This document shows, one piece after another, positions 1 through 11,640 of a stretch of 64,000 nucleotides of DNA. The number at the start of each line of letters is the position of its first letter. Position 1 is the stretch's first letter. Location: NCBI RefSeq assembly GCF_030272615.1, contig NC_081414.1:238489233-238553232 (forward strand). The letters are read 5' to 3'. A program made the position numbers and the translations under genes. A model generated the notes under the pieces. That model searched no databases, had not been told where the DNA came from, and was given only the letters and a program-made list of their open reading frames with translations. The stretch is from Cryptomeria japonica (taxonomy: Eukaryota; Streptophyta; Pinopsida; Cupressales; Cupressaceae).

Positions 1-969
1 AAACAAAACTTGAAACTCAACTTCTATAATTATCTTTTTCAATTTGATTACTTCAAATAAAACCTATTGTAAGGGTTTCTGGTCCACTCAAAACCTTTTA
101 ACCCTTAATAAAAAACAATGACATTGAAAAGTAGTAATAGGACTCATATCTTACAATCAACATTATGAGGATCCCTATGTGTTTTTTATATCATAATTAA
201 ATTTTTTAAATCTAACCCTAACAAATAAATATATGAATTTAAAACATGCAAACCTGAAAGATCAAATAAATTATTGATGTAGATAGATGAGTGTGATTGC
301 TCTCGCAGAATGACTATAAGATCAAGATGAGTTGACGATAAAATGGATGTCATAACAATATGATACAACAAGATGTTTAAATTGGATGAAATGCGTCTTT
401 AAATAGAATTCTCAATACAAGAACCAAAGGCTACGATTAAGAGGTTTAATGGATGGCTATGATTAGATGAGGACTAGGGTTAGGCTTGAAAGATGTAGTC
501 ATGTGACAAGTGTCACATGATAAGCAACATATAGGGCTTAGGATAAAGTTTAGGAGCATTCTTATAGGAATGGCCAAGATTGAGAGGTTTAAGTTAAAAT
601 GGATGGATAGGATATAAAGTTAATTTGACTTTTGGGAAGGTGTCCAAGTTCAATGAATGTGGGAGAAGGCTTAGTTAAACATGTGAAGGGGATAAGGTGG
701 GACACGTCAAATGAGTACAAATTTTGATTATGATCCATGTGAACACAAATAGACAAAGATTAAGGTAAAATAAGAATTTATTAAATTAAATAAATACATA
801 TTTATTTAATTAATGGGATAGCATAAAGGTGAAATTAATTAAATAAATAAATAATATTTATTTAATTAAGGCCTTTGGAGTAGTAAAAAGGGTTAAATAA
901 AGAAATAATGAATATATATATATATATATAAAACTGGTTTAGGTTAATGGACAATTTTAGGTGTCTACA
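1..969 (-). repeat. Partial LTR of a Tat-type Ty3/gypsy element, minus strand
   Basis: On the minus strand the sequence begins at 969 with TGTAGACACC, like the LTRs at 25835 and 41356, and is preceded by a polypurine tract. It shares the family layout: AT-rich AATTAAATAAAT blocks just inside the start, then a TGACA-TGTCA dyad (504-515). Roughly 200-969 is closely similar to 23280-24116 in the same orientation. The (TA)n run at 911-930 lies inside it. The low-coordinate end could not be fixed, because similarity to the other copy becomes patchy below 250 and the window starts there. No TSD is visible, so it may be a 3' LTR of a truncated element or part of one. Confidence 0.6.
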
Positions 970-985
970 TTTTGGCCCTCTTTGA
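970..985 (-). other. Polypurine tract of the minus-strand LTR
   Basis: Read on the minus strand this is TCAAAGAGGGCCAAAA directly before the LTR start. It matches the tract before the 3' LTR at 41356 (AAAGAGGGGCAAAA) and the one before 13404. This identifies the adjoining LTR as a 3' LTR. Confidence 0.6.
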
Positions 986-1305
986 AATGAAATTGCAAAG
1001 TAAATTCATTTCAAAGAAGATTATTTTGTAAATTGTATTTGTATTTAAAAAAAGAAGATATTTTCTACTTGAATTTTTCAATTACTTTAAACAAATGTCA
1101 ATTGTATTTGATAAAGATAAACAAGTTTTACATGGACTCAAAACCAAAAGTTTTACAAAACCTGGCCATCAACCAATAAAACAGAAACCAACAAAAAAAT
1201 AGGGGAACACCCCAAACCGAACAGAAAAGCAAAAAGAAATAACAACCAACAAAATAAAACATAGACAAACACTCAGTTAAGAGAGTGCACCAGCTCTACG
1301 TTCTT

Positions 1306-3060
1306 CTAGATGGTAGCCTTGTTGATTGCCTCCAATTCCTCCATAATGAACCTGGAGATACCCTTATTGTTGCTCATGCTTCTGGTCCTAGAACTAGGGC
1401 CCGTCGTTTTATTGCCACGAATAATATAGTCTTCACTACCCAAATCTTTCTTTCTATTATTGTCATCAGGGTCACCATCAATAGGATTGGATCTGTACTC
1501 CACCACCATGACATTGATCTTATCCAGCCCCTCCATACTATTATTCATGGCCTCCTTACTTATGTCAACCAAATTCTAAAGATTATTCTTGATTTCCTCC
1601 ATAGACAACTCAACCTTCTCAATTCTTTGCTCATGTTTATATTTCATAACCTTGACGTCATGGGAAAGCTTCTAGGTCATGATCATGAGCTTCTCAGATT
1701 TGCTAGGCTCAGGCGACAATGAAGATATCAATTATCTCCTTAATCCCCTCTTTGAGGGTATCAATCTCCTTCCCCACCCACTTCCAATAGTTCTCCAAGA
1801 TTCTAGTCGCTTCCATCAACAAATTCATCAGAGAACTATCCTTCTGTAAACCACCATCCACATCTTTCGGTAGAGTCCCCTGCTTCTCCTTCAAGAAATT
1901 AAGAGGAATGTCCAATTTGATTTCCTGGTCCAAGGTCTTGGGAGCATAGTATTTAGCAACTAACTTCTTCTTTTTGGAATAAGGCTCAGGTTTAGAAATC
2001 ATCTTGCTGGTCAATTTATATTTACTTGCAACCCATTTGGGGGGTCTTGCTGCTATGGGTTCTAGAAGTGACCAACATCTCACCCTCTTCAACTAGCTTA
2101 TAATCAGGGTCAAAAAGGGGTTTGGCACTCCCACTATCCTCCATCTCCATATCCGAATCAAAGACATCTTGAACATTAGTATTAGGGATTTGGCCTTTCT
2201 CAAAGAGAAAGGGCACAACTTCAAGGGCTTTGGCATACTCCATAATGAGCACAATAAGTCCTTCATGGAGGACCAAATTATTGGGGTTCTCAACATGTTT
2301 TTCAAGACTATTCTCCAAAGAAGAAACCAGATAGAAAGGAATCAAAATAACTTTGCCATGCCTTAAGTGATTCAAGATGGTAAAATGATAGGAAAAGATA
2401 CTGGCATATCTGCCATCAAGCGTAATGTACCTCATGATGAACTCGACCATGTTAGCCTAGGGAGCCATAAGATCCTTTCTATTGTAGCCACCATTAGCCA
2501 TTTTATTAACTCTTGAATGCTCCTTATCTTTATCAAAAAAATTTGCCATGTTTTCCACCCCTGTTTTTCTGTCTCTGTGAAACCTTCTGCTATTCATAGC
2601 CAAACCTGTAACCATAGCCACTAGGGTTTCATCCAGCTGATAACTAGCACCATAGGCCCTCAAAATCCCTTTCTTCCATCTATTGACAAACGTTTCCATG
2701 AGCAGAGGAGAAGGGCCATGGAGTCTTTCCAAGAAGGGAACCATTCCCCCATCAACAATTTCCTGCCACACTTCCTTATTTTTCTTCCATTTATCAAAAT
2801 TGCATGATTCTTGCCTATTTTTGTCCCCACCCATAATGGTCTGGGTCACCCAATAGAAACAAGAAATGGGCCACACCAGACAAGTCTCCAAACAGAAGTA
2901 AGATAGGGGTTGCACAAGAAGACAGAAAATCCAGGCACACAGGAAGTTTCTAGATCTTCGAATAGGGAAATCGAAAGGAACCCATTTCCCCAACAACTTA
3001 ATCAAGCCATGACTATTCTTCATTGGTTACCGCGAGTGGATGATATCATCATAAGCCAGG
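1306..3060 (-). pseudogene. LINE downstream ORF (unknown family, VTGL motif)
   Basis: The minus-strand frames 3023-2457, 2450-2022, 2092-1709 and 1572-1306 form one broken ORF of about 580 codons. Its N-terminal part contains FVNRWKKGILRAYG, then VTGL followed by a basic RRFHRDRK stretch. The middle has YITLDGR, a histidine-rich LNHLRHGK and VLHEGLIVLIMEYAKA. The C-terminal part is acidic, then coiled-coil-like (KYKHEQRIEKVELSMEEIKN). The parallel ORF at 15680-17640 has recognisable matches to these blocks (VIGLKNERKKVDKRRSG, YFTLEG, LLHQGLIYVYKYAFD). I do not recognise a named domain. The resemblance to anonymous transposon ORFs of plants is from memory and unproven. It is disrupted by at least two frame changes and several stops. 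Confidence 0.5.
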
Positions 3061-3119
3061 TCACACAAGCTTTTTGGGAAAGAGTCCCGATTTCTCCATC
3101 AATTTACCACCACGTAGCC

Positions 3120-3504
3120 CACCGTCATATTGGACAATAAATCTGCCGCTTTATTTCCTTCCTAAAAAATGTGAGAAATTTTGAATTCATCCAACTCTTT
3201 AATCATCATAATAATATTTGATCAAGTTGGCTATAGTCCAACTAGGATCTGTGCACCCATTCAAATAATTGAAAATGTTGAGTAAGTCAGATTCCAGCCA
3301 GACCTTTCTAAAATCTTTCCTTTTAGCCATGTGTAACCCAAAATGGGCAGTGCTGGGCTTCACAAAATGGTTAGAACGGGTAGCCAAAGGGAGCACCATC
3401 ATAGAAACTAACAAGCCCATATGATTCCTAGCCACTCCCCCACACCCAGCCGACTCAAGATTACCTTTAGCTGCCCTATCCACATTGATTTTGATCCATC
3501 CCAT
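3120..3504 (-). pseudogene. LINE RNase H domain
   Basis: The frame starts GWIKINVDRAAKGN, followed by AGCGGVARNHMG. This is the N-terminal signature of the plant-type RNase H found at the 3' end of L1-type LINEs (first catalytic Asp in the NVD position). EGNKAADLLSN near 3145-3175 supplies the last conserved Asp. In the element it would degrade RNA of the RNA-DNA hybrid. The expected Glu of the family motif is not clear, and a stop separates 3199 from the final segment. It lies just 5' (minus strand) of the extra ORF. Confidence 0.6.
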
Positions 3505-3599
3505 AGGGGGGGATTCTATAGAACATTTTGTCTGTATTGTTTAATTTTGTGCATAGGAATGGATATATTCCAGCCAATTTGTCACCATCTGATAGTATC

Positions 3600-4198
3600 C
3601 CACTCCTCCTAGAGAGTAGGGAGGGGATGGTCATTCCTTCTACTAGGGTAGGAGTGAAGAAAATTCACCTTGATAGCTTTTCTGATTCTAATAGCCATAA
3701 CAAGCCCATGAGATTTCAAATCTCTAAAAACTCTATTGTTTCTTTCTTTCCAATTACCCCAAGAAATATGAGGAAGAGCCATGTTCCAGAGGACTCCCAA
3801 AGCCTGATTGTCAAAGGGGCATTTCCATTCAAACCATAGCCTTTGAAAAGAATCAAGGAAGAAACTCCAGATGTCCATGGCAAAAGAGCAGTGTAGCAAA
3901 AGGTGATCAAAATTTTCCTTTGCTTCTTTGCATAGGAAGCATCTATTAGTAATAGGGAGACATCTTTTACAAAGGTTGTCAATGGTACATATCTTACTCC
4001 CAAAGCTTGATTGTCAATGGGGCACTTCCATTCAAACCATAGCCTTTGAAAAGAATCAAGGAAGAAACTCCAGATATCCATGGCAAAAGAGCAGTGTAGC
4101 AAAAGGTGACCAAAATTTTCCTTTTCTTCTTTGCATAGGAAGCATCTATTAGTAATAGGGAGACCTCTTTTACAAAGGTTGTCAATGGTATATATCTT
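3600..4198 (-). pseudogene. LINE zinc-binding RT-associated region, internally duplicated
   Basis: The minus-strand peptide HCSFAMDIWSFFLDSFQRLW, followed by WNMALPHISWGNWKERNNRVF, matches the zf-RVT region that follows reverse transcriptase in plant LINEs. Preceding cysteines appear in the frame reading CKRCLPITN near 3950. The segment occurs twice because of a direct 203 bp duplication, so the frame re-enters its own start. Function is certainly lost. Confidence 0.55.
3793..4198. repeat. 203 bp tandem duplication inside LINE
   Basis: Two adjacent units, 3793-3995 and 3996-4198, both begin ACTCCCAAAGC and both include GAATCAAGGAAGAAACTCC. I see only scattered substitutions between them. The period of 203 is not a multiple of three, so it also shifts frame. 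Confidence 0.85.
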
Positions 4199-4884
4199 AC
4201 CCTACATGAAAAGCCAAAAAAAGATGTTAATTTTCAGAATTAAAAGCTTATTCCAGATGTCAATTGTTAACAACATATTTCCTATTATATTCTTCTCTTA
4301 ATCACACAAAAAATTGAGAATAAAGCTATATATTATAATCTAAATCAATAAGCTATAGAGAGATCAAAGGAGTGTGTTGGAATATGAAAACCAATCATTA
4401 AGAATAATACATTTTTAGTCCCAAATTTGTATCCCTTCATCCATCACAACTCATGCTAAAGGATAATTCAAAGTCCAAGATAAATAAGCCCTAAGAATAT
4501 GAGTAAATATTAAGTATATTATTCATTATATGTTGCTATTAGTTTGAAATATATTGATGCAATTCTAGGAGGAATTCTCATGAATGATTAAATCCATAGA
4601 TCAACACCCTTAAAGTGAACCTCAGTACAACAAGAACCATGATAGGGGAAGATTGAGTGCAAGGAAGAGGCATTCTCTTACAAGATAAAGGAGAGTGAAT
4701 AATATATTTTTGGAATTGTAGAAGTTGTATCAACAACAATAATGAATAATGGTTTTTATATGTAAGGTTTTTGAAAATGTGCTTTACAAGGGGTGGGTGG
4801 GAACTGTCTAGTGAAGACTAGAATAATATTGGGAAGGGTTTGCTTGCATATGGGATTCTAGACTCTTTGCAAGTGTTACCCTCA
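4199..4884. other. Unassigned AT-rich DNA between two LINEs
   Basis: No ORF above 60 codons, no repeat shared with the rest of the window and no RNA gene was seen here. It separates two LINE remnants of opposite orientation. Confidence 0.4.
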
Positions 4885-7615
4885 AAGGAATCTCATGTTG
4901 ACTATCACTGCCTGTTTAGTTGCATATGAGATTGTGTTGGATGAAAGCCCCTGTAATGGGGGTGGGACCTTCTCAGGTTCTTCTATTCCCTTAATGAAAT
5001 ATTTTAGTGGGAATGCTAATGGTAGTGGGCCCACTCCCTCCTTAGTGGAAACAATTAGTAACATTTCCCTAGGGAGTTAGAAGGATCTTTTTAACAATGG
5101 TCAGTTCATGACCATAGATGGGGTGTCTATTGAGCAATCTGAGAGTGGAATGTGTGTGAATATAAAACAATCCCCCTTGAACAAAACCTTAGCTAAGATG
5201 GAGAACACCTTGGTTGGTAAGTTTGTGGGTAGAAATGTGGAGATTACCTCAGTTTGAAAGTGGACAGCTACAAGATTTGCGATTAACTCCTTTGGTAGTA
5301 TTTTTGTACAAAAGAAAGCTTTGAAGGACCAGATTAACTCCTTACGAAAGGAAATGGAGATCTTAGGTTCCTCCTCAGATAGATTGGATTATGAAAATTC
5401 TCTTTTGGAAAAAAAACATAATATTTTTATCAAAGAAGAATTATATTGAAAATAGAGTTCTAGAGTTCAATGGGTTAAGGAGATAGACTAAATTTTTCCA
5501 CTAGTCAGCTAGTAGACAAAAAAGAAGGAACAAAATTTAGGAGCGGATTGGTGAGTATGGTATCACCTATTGAAAGGAGGAGGATATCCATTGGGTGGCT
5601 ATTTATCACTTTATTTCCTTGGTTAATCCTTAGTCACCTTAGGATCCTTTTGCTAATGAGGCTTTTGTTAGGCTAGTCTAGGCTATTCCTAGCATTATTG
5701 ACCTTGATGATTTGAATTTTATAGAGTGCAAATTATCTAGTGATGAAGTAAAGGAAATGATATTATCCTTTGGCTCTTCAAATGCTTGAGTCTAGATGGT
5801 TTTAGCACTTTTTTCATTCAAGAGTTATGAAATATAATAGTTTTGGATAATTCCCTGGCTACGAGAGAATCTATGTCATTGATATTTGTCCTGAAAGAGA
5901 TTAATAAAATCTTTATTGTTTTAGTCCCTAAGAAATTGGGTGTCAATCATATGTCTTATTTTACGCCCAATAGTCTATGTAATACCTTGTATATAATATT
6001 TTCCAATCTCCTTGTTAATAGAATAAGCCTTTCTTGGATAAGTAGATCCATATTAATGAGAAGGGTTTTGTTTTAGGTCTTTAGATTTTTGACGTTGTTC
6101 TTGTTATCCATGAAACTCTCAACTCTATGGAGAACAACTGAACAGAGGGTACAATCTTGAAACTAGACATCTCTAAATCTTACAATATGGTTTCATGGCC
6201 CTTTCTTTTCTTGGTGCTTAGTAAATTTTTTTTAGGGGTAAATTCTTAAATTTGATTTAGGTATTCTTAAAGAACCCTATGTTTTTGGTGCTAGTCAATG
6301 GTTCCCCCAAGGTCTTTTCTCTTCTTTTGGTTTCCTCAAGAAGTGAGACCCCCTTCTTCCCTATCTCTTCATTCTCATGGTGTATATTCTGGAGAAAAAT
6401 ATCAATCTTTATTTCCACCAAGATATTCTTAAAGGGATCAAACCATCTTCTACCCCTTTTGTGGTCTCCCATTAGCAATTTATGGATGACATAATTCTTT
6501 TTCACTCAATTTTGAGGGTAGAGACAAAAGGTTGGTGTTATATCCTCTCAGATTATGCTCGTGCTTTGAGGTAAAAAATTAAATTGGATAAGAATGTTCT
6601 CTACTTTATGAATGTCCCCCAAAATATCTAGAACCAAATTACCATGATTTTGAAATGTCAAATTACTAGCCTCCCATCTTCTTATCTGGGCTTACCTTTA
6701 ACTACTAGGAAGGTGGAGGAGTCGGTCTAGAATAGGCTTGATGAAAGAATCTAGAGAAAATTTGTATGTTGGAAAGGCGTTATTCAAAGTAATGTTAGGA
6801 AAATCCAATTACCAAAGACATATCTCCAAAGTACCTCAGTTTATCTCATATCCCTTTTCCATCTTCTGGCATCATGGGCTAAGAATCTACATCAAAGTAA
6901 AGAATGATTCCTTTCATTTAGTGTAGAACAAACAAATAGGATGTCTCTACTTTATTGGGAAATATTTTCTATAATAAAAGGTATGGTGGGCTCAGTTTTA
7001 GGGATTCTTGTTCCTTAAGTTTGGCCCTTTTCGTGAAGATTAGGTGGATACTTTTGTTGATTATTTCTAACTAGTTGATAATCATGAAGAAAAAAAATAC
7101 TCATGAAAGGGTTAATTATTCTTTTTTGTTCTTTGGTATCCTTCCTAGAGGATCTTGTGTCTGAAATAATCTTCTTAAGACTACAAAATTGCTTGGAAAG
7201 GGTATCCTATGGTAGGTTAGTAATGGAAATAATGCAAGATTACAAAAAGATCCATGGGTGTCCTCTATCCCCTTGGAGTTTCACCTCATTTTCTTGACTA
7301 TTCAATGAGTTTTATTGGCGAAATATAGGAAATATAGGAGCTATATAATAGTGACTACTGGATTCCTAAGTCTTCCCCTCTGATGTGGAGAATGAATCCA
7401 ATGGAGTTTGATCTTCAGTTAAGAACGATTGATGTGGATCTTCTTAGGATACTTAATAGAAACACCTTTTTCAAATTGGATGATGAAGATAAGTTAATCT
7501 AGGATTCCTCCAAAAATGGTAAGTTCTCCATCAATTCGAGATTTGAAATTGTTGTTTCATTCCCCTCCCCCACCCTCTTTAGTTACATAGTGTGGAATGA
7601 ATGGAGATTAAACAT
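4885..7615 (+). mobile_element. Decayed plus-strand LINE (RT region)
   Basis: Broken frames give, in order, a coiled-coil linker (INSLRKEMEILG near 5330), a TKFFH motif near 5490, the RT entry LSSDEVKEMILSFGSSNA near 5740, EINKIFIVLVPKK near 5900, TLYIIFSNLLVNRIS near 5980, LKLDISKSYNMVSW near 6160, FVLVNGSPKVF near 6280, and SSYLGLPLTTRK near 6690. These are successive RT motifs of L1-type plant LINEs. The end (near 7500) resembles the G-FSI start of the zinc-binding region. No endonuclease was recognised. Stops and frame changes are frequent. It is cut off near 7615, where sequence resembling a Tat leader begins. Confidence 0.65.
5440..6760 (+). pseudogene. LINE reverse transcriptase remnant
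   Basis: This is the RT core of the element above. It would copy the LINE RNA at a nicked target. Visible family motifs are KAPG-like (here SSNA followed by a stop), VLVPKK, SLCNTLYIIFSNLLVNRI, the motif A region DISKSYN, the NGSP turn before motif B, and YLGLPL downstream of the catalytic palm. The xxDD motif C could not be read in an unbroken frame. Several nonsense codons are present, and no frame exceeds 80 codons. Confidence 0.6.
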
Positions 7616-7619
7616 CATG

Positions 7620-8681
7620 CACTAAATTGAGATTCTATATAAGTCATTTGTATTTATTTTCTTTATAGAAGCATTATAGTTCCACTTTATAGAATATAGA
7701 TTATAATTATAATTATTTCTCCTTCATTAGAAGCTACCCGATTCACCTCCGAAAGGGTGATAATATTTGTACAAGAGAGATAGTAACTCTTCCAAGACAC
7801 TTTCCATATTGTGCCCCCATTAGCATTTGGAGTCAGATAATACAACGTTGAGAATCCATTGCGTGAGACTTAGCGACCGTATTTTGATTAGCTATTGTGT
7901 GTGTACCTAAGCTTGCAAGCAAAGGTTTTCTCTCCTCAGCCAACTTCCTTAGGGTTTATCATGCTTGAAGTCACTTATCACATCATGTGTTTTCTATGTA
8001 TTCATCCCTAAATTAAAAAATGAGACATCTAAAACTAGAAAACATAAGCAAAATATCAAAATTTAGTAATCAAAATTTGGCAAAACAAAATATATTTTTC
8101 ATTATCCTGTACTCTGCCATATGAGTCAAGTGATCTATTTTGTCATATGGTTCATAAATTTTTTTCGTACGAGTATCTTCTCTTTCAAAGGAAATTTCTT
8201 ATTTGTTGTCTAGTCTTGTATCTTTTGTCGTATGGTTCATGAACTATTGTCGCACGAGTCTCTGTTTTTATTAGTCTAGAGCTACTTCTTTGCATGACAT
8301 TTTCAGGTCTGTCATTTTGCTTGATCAATTTACAGTAATCATAAACATCGATTATCTATTGTTCAGTGCTTAAATTGCCTACTTGGTTTGCTTGATCAAG
8401 TTATCACCTATCAAATCAAATTCTAGAAATATACACGTTAAGATTTTCATGTGCTCACCCTCAACAAGTTCAACATCTAAACATCTCAAAGTGCATTATC
8501 ACCCTTTTTGGTGAACTGATCACTCAAACATAGTTTCTTATCAAGATCAATCATCCTTTATCACAAAACTAAAACATTTGGTCAGGATAATCTTGTCCCA
8601 CATCATAGGATATATCATTCCTATTAGACTTGGTTTTATCAAATCATCATCATTGTACTCCTAAATTGAAGATCGAAAAAC
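7620..8681 (+). other. Leader-like region of truncated Tat element
   Basis: A noncoding stretch with short TCRTAYGGTTCAT-type repeats between 8110 and 8260, and CCTTAGGG-type segments. Position and composition match the long leader of the large Tat, but base-level similarity is weak. No gene was recognised. Confidence 0.35.
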
Positions 8682-9569
8682 TTGCAAACTTTTAAACACT
8701 TGAATCATCTTTACATGTCCTATCATTCTAGCATATCTACATTGACCATTGATCACTTATCAAGACAACTTTTAGACAATCAAACCCCTAAAATGGAAAT
8801 AGAAACATTTGAAATAGCTGAAAACCATATCAACATGACATACCAAAGCAAAATACAAGTAACGAGTCAACATATCAGAGCAATCAAACAAGTTCAAAAT
8901 CAAAATCCAACTATGCTAAAACCTCACAAGGATTCAAATACATCTCAAAATAAAGGTGGTTCTTTTATGCAACTCTTAAAAAGATCCCTAAAGGACTTGG
9001 CTAAAGAAGATCAAAATCATGCACCTATGTCTAGCAATGGCTCATCCCCCTATAAACAAATTGACTCTCCAAAGGCATCTATTCCTACACTTCCTGAAAG
9101 CTTGCAAGAATCTTCCATAGCATCATCACCAAAGAATATATCCAAAGATGAAGTTCCCCAAGGGATATCCATAATTGCCATCAAACCTATTTCAGAGGAT
9201 CATATTCAAAGCCCATCTCCTTCATATCCAAGCATTAAGTCATTGCAGCATCCCCATAACACTCCCTTTCAAATTGAAGTCCTCATTCATAGAACACTTG
9301 TTAAACGTGTCCATGCCCTAGGTTATTCAAAAGATATAGTTGATCCCCAGAAAAGGATTAAAATCAATGCATATGGTGAAGAAGAAAATTACTCTAAAGG
9401 AATTGTGGTATTACCCCTCAGAGTGGGACCTTTGCAAAAAGACACAACATGCCAAGTTCTAGACATGGACCTACCATACAACATACTCTTGGGGAGACCA
9501 TCGATACAAGATATACAAGCTATTACATCAACATGTCATCAGTGCTTAAAATTTCCTTACAATGGATAA
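8682..9569 (+). pseudogene. Tat gag-pol segment with protease lacking its active site
   Basis: The longest frame of this element (295 codons). Its C-terminal third is collinear with the large Tat protease: PFQIEVLIH-LVKRV, then HALGYSKDI, INAYGEEENYSKGIVVLPLRVGP, CQVLDMDLPYNILLGRPSIQ and HQCLKFPYNG. The large element has about 15 residues including LIDGGAG between RV and the QLGYS block; here they are missing, so the catalytic Asp of the retropepsin is gone. The N-terminal part is low-complexity polar linker. The start Met is not certain, since upstream sequence carries no clear gag. Confidence 0.65.
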
Positions 9570-9659
9570 GAAATCACAATATCAGTAGACTCAAATCCAT
9601 TGTAGTGTAATGATCTAAAATCAGCTCAAGAGGTCAGTATTTCACATAATAGGGAGGCA

Positions 9660-10467
9660 ATAACTTCATGCACATAATCCAAGGAACCATAATTTGCATT
9701 AATTCTATCAAACATGGAAAAAAAAATGCAGCTAAAAGATCAAGGGATTAGAGAATACTCACTCTCAGGGACAAACAAACAAGAGCAACTTGAAATTGAA
9801 AGAGAAGAAGCAAATGTAGAATTCGATGTAGTCCACACATATGTAGAGCAAACATTACAAACTAGCCTACTTGAATCAGAATAACATTCAGTTGACATGG
9901 ACTTAACCGAGGATGATTAGGAGTTTCTTATGCAAGGTCATTCTAATGAGATTATCATTCTAGACATGGATATACATATTGAAATCTCTAATATCTCTAT
10001 CATGACCCCAAATATCTTTGAGATAATTCAACATGAGGACCCTTTATCCTTCATCCCTCCTAAGCCTATGGATTGGGAAAATGAAGGACATACCACCAAT
10101 GACACCTTTCCTAATGACCATGCCATATCCTTATATCTTAATGAAATCAAACCCGCAACAACTTTCACTAGGGATTCTGCTAATGTATCTTCCAGTCAAG
10201 TGTGTGTTAAATCTCCTAGTTGCAAAAAGTTAAAATCAAGGAAACAATATTAGGTATAATGTTGAAAACCATTTATTGGCAACATTAGACTGGGAAAAAG
10301 TAAAAATAAAGGACGAATCTAATGGTGAAAACCTCCTCAAGGCACCAGAGGATGGGAGATTTGACACCTTACCTGAATTTTATCAAGAAAGGTCATCTAT
10401 TTTGATAGAACCAACAGAGGCTATTATCTTTGGAACAATTGATCTACATCCAACAACATCTTTATAA
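9660..10467 (+). pseudogene. Tat pol linker remnant
   Basis: Frames 9930-10253 and 10276-10467 align with the linker before RT in the large Tat. DTFPNDHAISLYL matches DTFQNDEAIFDYL there, and LLKAPEDGRFDTL matches LFEAPEDGRLDIL. The G-patch-like segment of the large element is not recognisable here. Function is unknown; it is a spacer of the polyprotein. Confidence 0.5.
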
Positions 10468-10479
10468 AAGCTAGCAAGA

Positions 10480-10986
10480 AAAAAATATTGGGAACTCTTC
10501 AAAAGAAGGCAAATTAATTTTACCTAGTCATATACAAACATTCCAGGGTTTGATCCATATCTTACAATACATAACCCAGATATCAGTCTAGGAGCAAGCA
10601 TCAATAATGATACACAAAACACATCAGGAGTAGGCATTCTATTCATCACACCAAAAGGTCATACAATCCAAAAAGCATACAAATTAAGCTTTCCATGCAC
10701 CAACAAAACAACAAAGTATGAAGCTTTGGTTACAAGTATCAAAATGGCTAAAGAATGGAATATTACACAACTTCAATTCTTTGGAGACTCCCAGCTCTTC
10801 ATCAATCAAATTAATGATGATTATCAACTAAAGGATGAAAAATTAATGCTTTATAAAAAGATGGTTGATGATTTCAAAAAATATTTTGTAGAAATAACTT
10901 TTCAGCAGATTCCAAGAAATGACAACAAAGTAGCAGATGCCATGGTTACACTTGCTTCTCTCTTTCAAACACAAGAAAATGAATAG
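10480..10986 (+). pseudogene. RT N-terminus fused to archaeal-type RNase H
   Basis: LFKRRQINFT at 10498 matches FFKERQINFA of the large Tat RT start, and IPGFDPYLTIHNP follows. About 1.2 kb of RT and gypsy RNase H are then missing. The sequence continues as SGVGILFITPKG and the archaeal-type RNase H. Of its acidic residues, E is visible in KYEALVT, D in FFGDSQLFI and D in NKVADAM; the first (YFDGS in the large copy) is lost at the junction. The single stop before 10558 and the missing Asp make it inactive. Confidence 0.65.
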
Positions 10987-11001
10987 CATTATGAATTCCT
11001 G

Positions 11002-11640
11002 GTGGAAGAATTATTTTACCCTACCTATAATTGTCCTGATTCCAAAACCATCTGTCAAATTATTCGACATAATTCCTCCCACTATGCCCAAACTTACACA
11101 TACCTGAAAGATAAAACCTTACCTCCCAAATTATCAAAAAATCAAAAGAGAAACTTTATTCGCCAATCCTCCCATTTTACTCTCGTTGCAGATACCTTGT
11201 TTAAACAAGGTCTAGATAGTACTTTTTTAAGATGTATTGAACAAGAAGAATCTAAGAAGGCCTTACATGAAGTCCATAATGAAATTTGTGGCACTCATTC
11301 AAGTGGTCTTACCCTTTCAAAAAAACTCATACGCTTGGGCTATTATTGGCCGACTATGGAACTGATCCATGAATGAAGACAAAATGCCTTTGATCATCTA
11401 AAGGTATATCAACAGAGAATGTGTCAGAGCTATAATCACAGGGTCAAAACACTAATCTTTCAAGTGCTAAAGAAAAATCCATGCAACTAAGCAAATCGAG
11501 AAAAGAAAGGAAAGTTTGAACCAAACTGGTTAGGTCAATTTGTGGTCATAACAGTATTTGGGTCAGGAGCATATTAGCTATCGACATAGGATGAAGATCA
11601 ACTCAAGGAACCTATCAATAGCATGCATCTAAAAAAAAAT
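11002..11640 (+). pseudogene. Integrase ends joined, catalytic core deleted
   Basis: LRCIEQEESKKALHEVHNEI, followed by CGTHSSGLTLSKKLIRLGYYWPTM, is the integrase zinc-finger region of the Tat family (two His and the first Cys visible). Directly after 11376 the sequence continues as AFDHLKVYQQRM and then PNWLGQFVVITVFGSGAY and PINSMHL. These correspond to the integrase C-terminus at 36206-36436. The DDE core (about 700 bp in the large copy) is absent, so this is a clean internal deletion. Confidence 0.65.

Larger units (their letters stand above)
1090..4198 (-). mobile_element. Decayed LINE, 3' half, with downstream ORF
   Basis: On the minus strand the order is zinc-binding RT-associated domain (about 4198-3600), RNase H (3504-3120), then an additional ORF (3060-1306), then a 3' noncoding tail fading out near 1090. 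The RT and endonuclease are absent, either 5'-truncated or lost. The same order is seen in the LINE at 15294-20631. The element is interrupted by stop codons, frame changes and a 203 bp tandem duplication. Its TSD was not found. It adjoins the LTR fragment below 985. Confidence 0.65.
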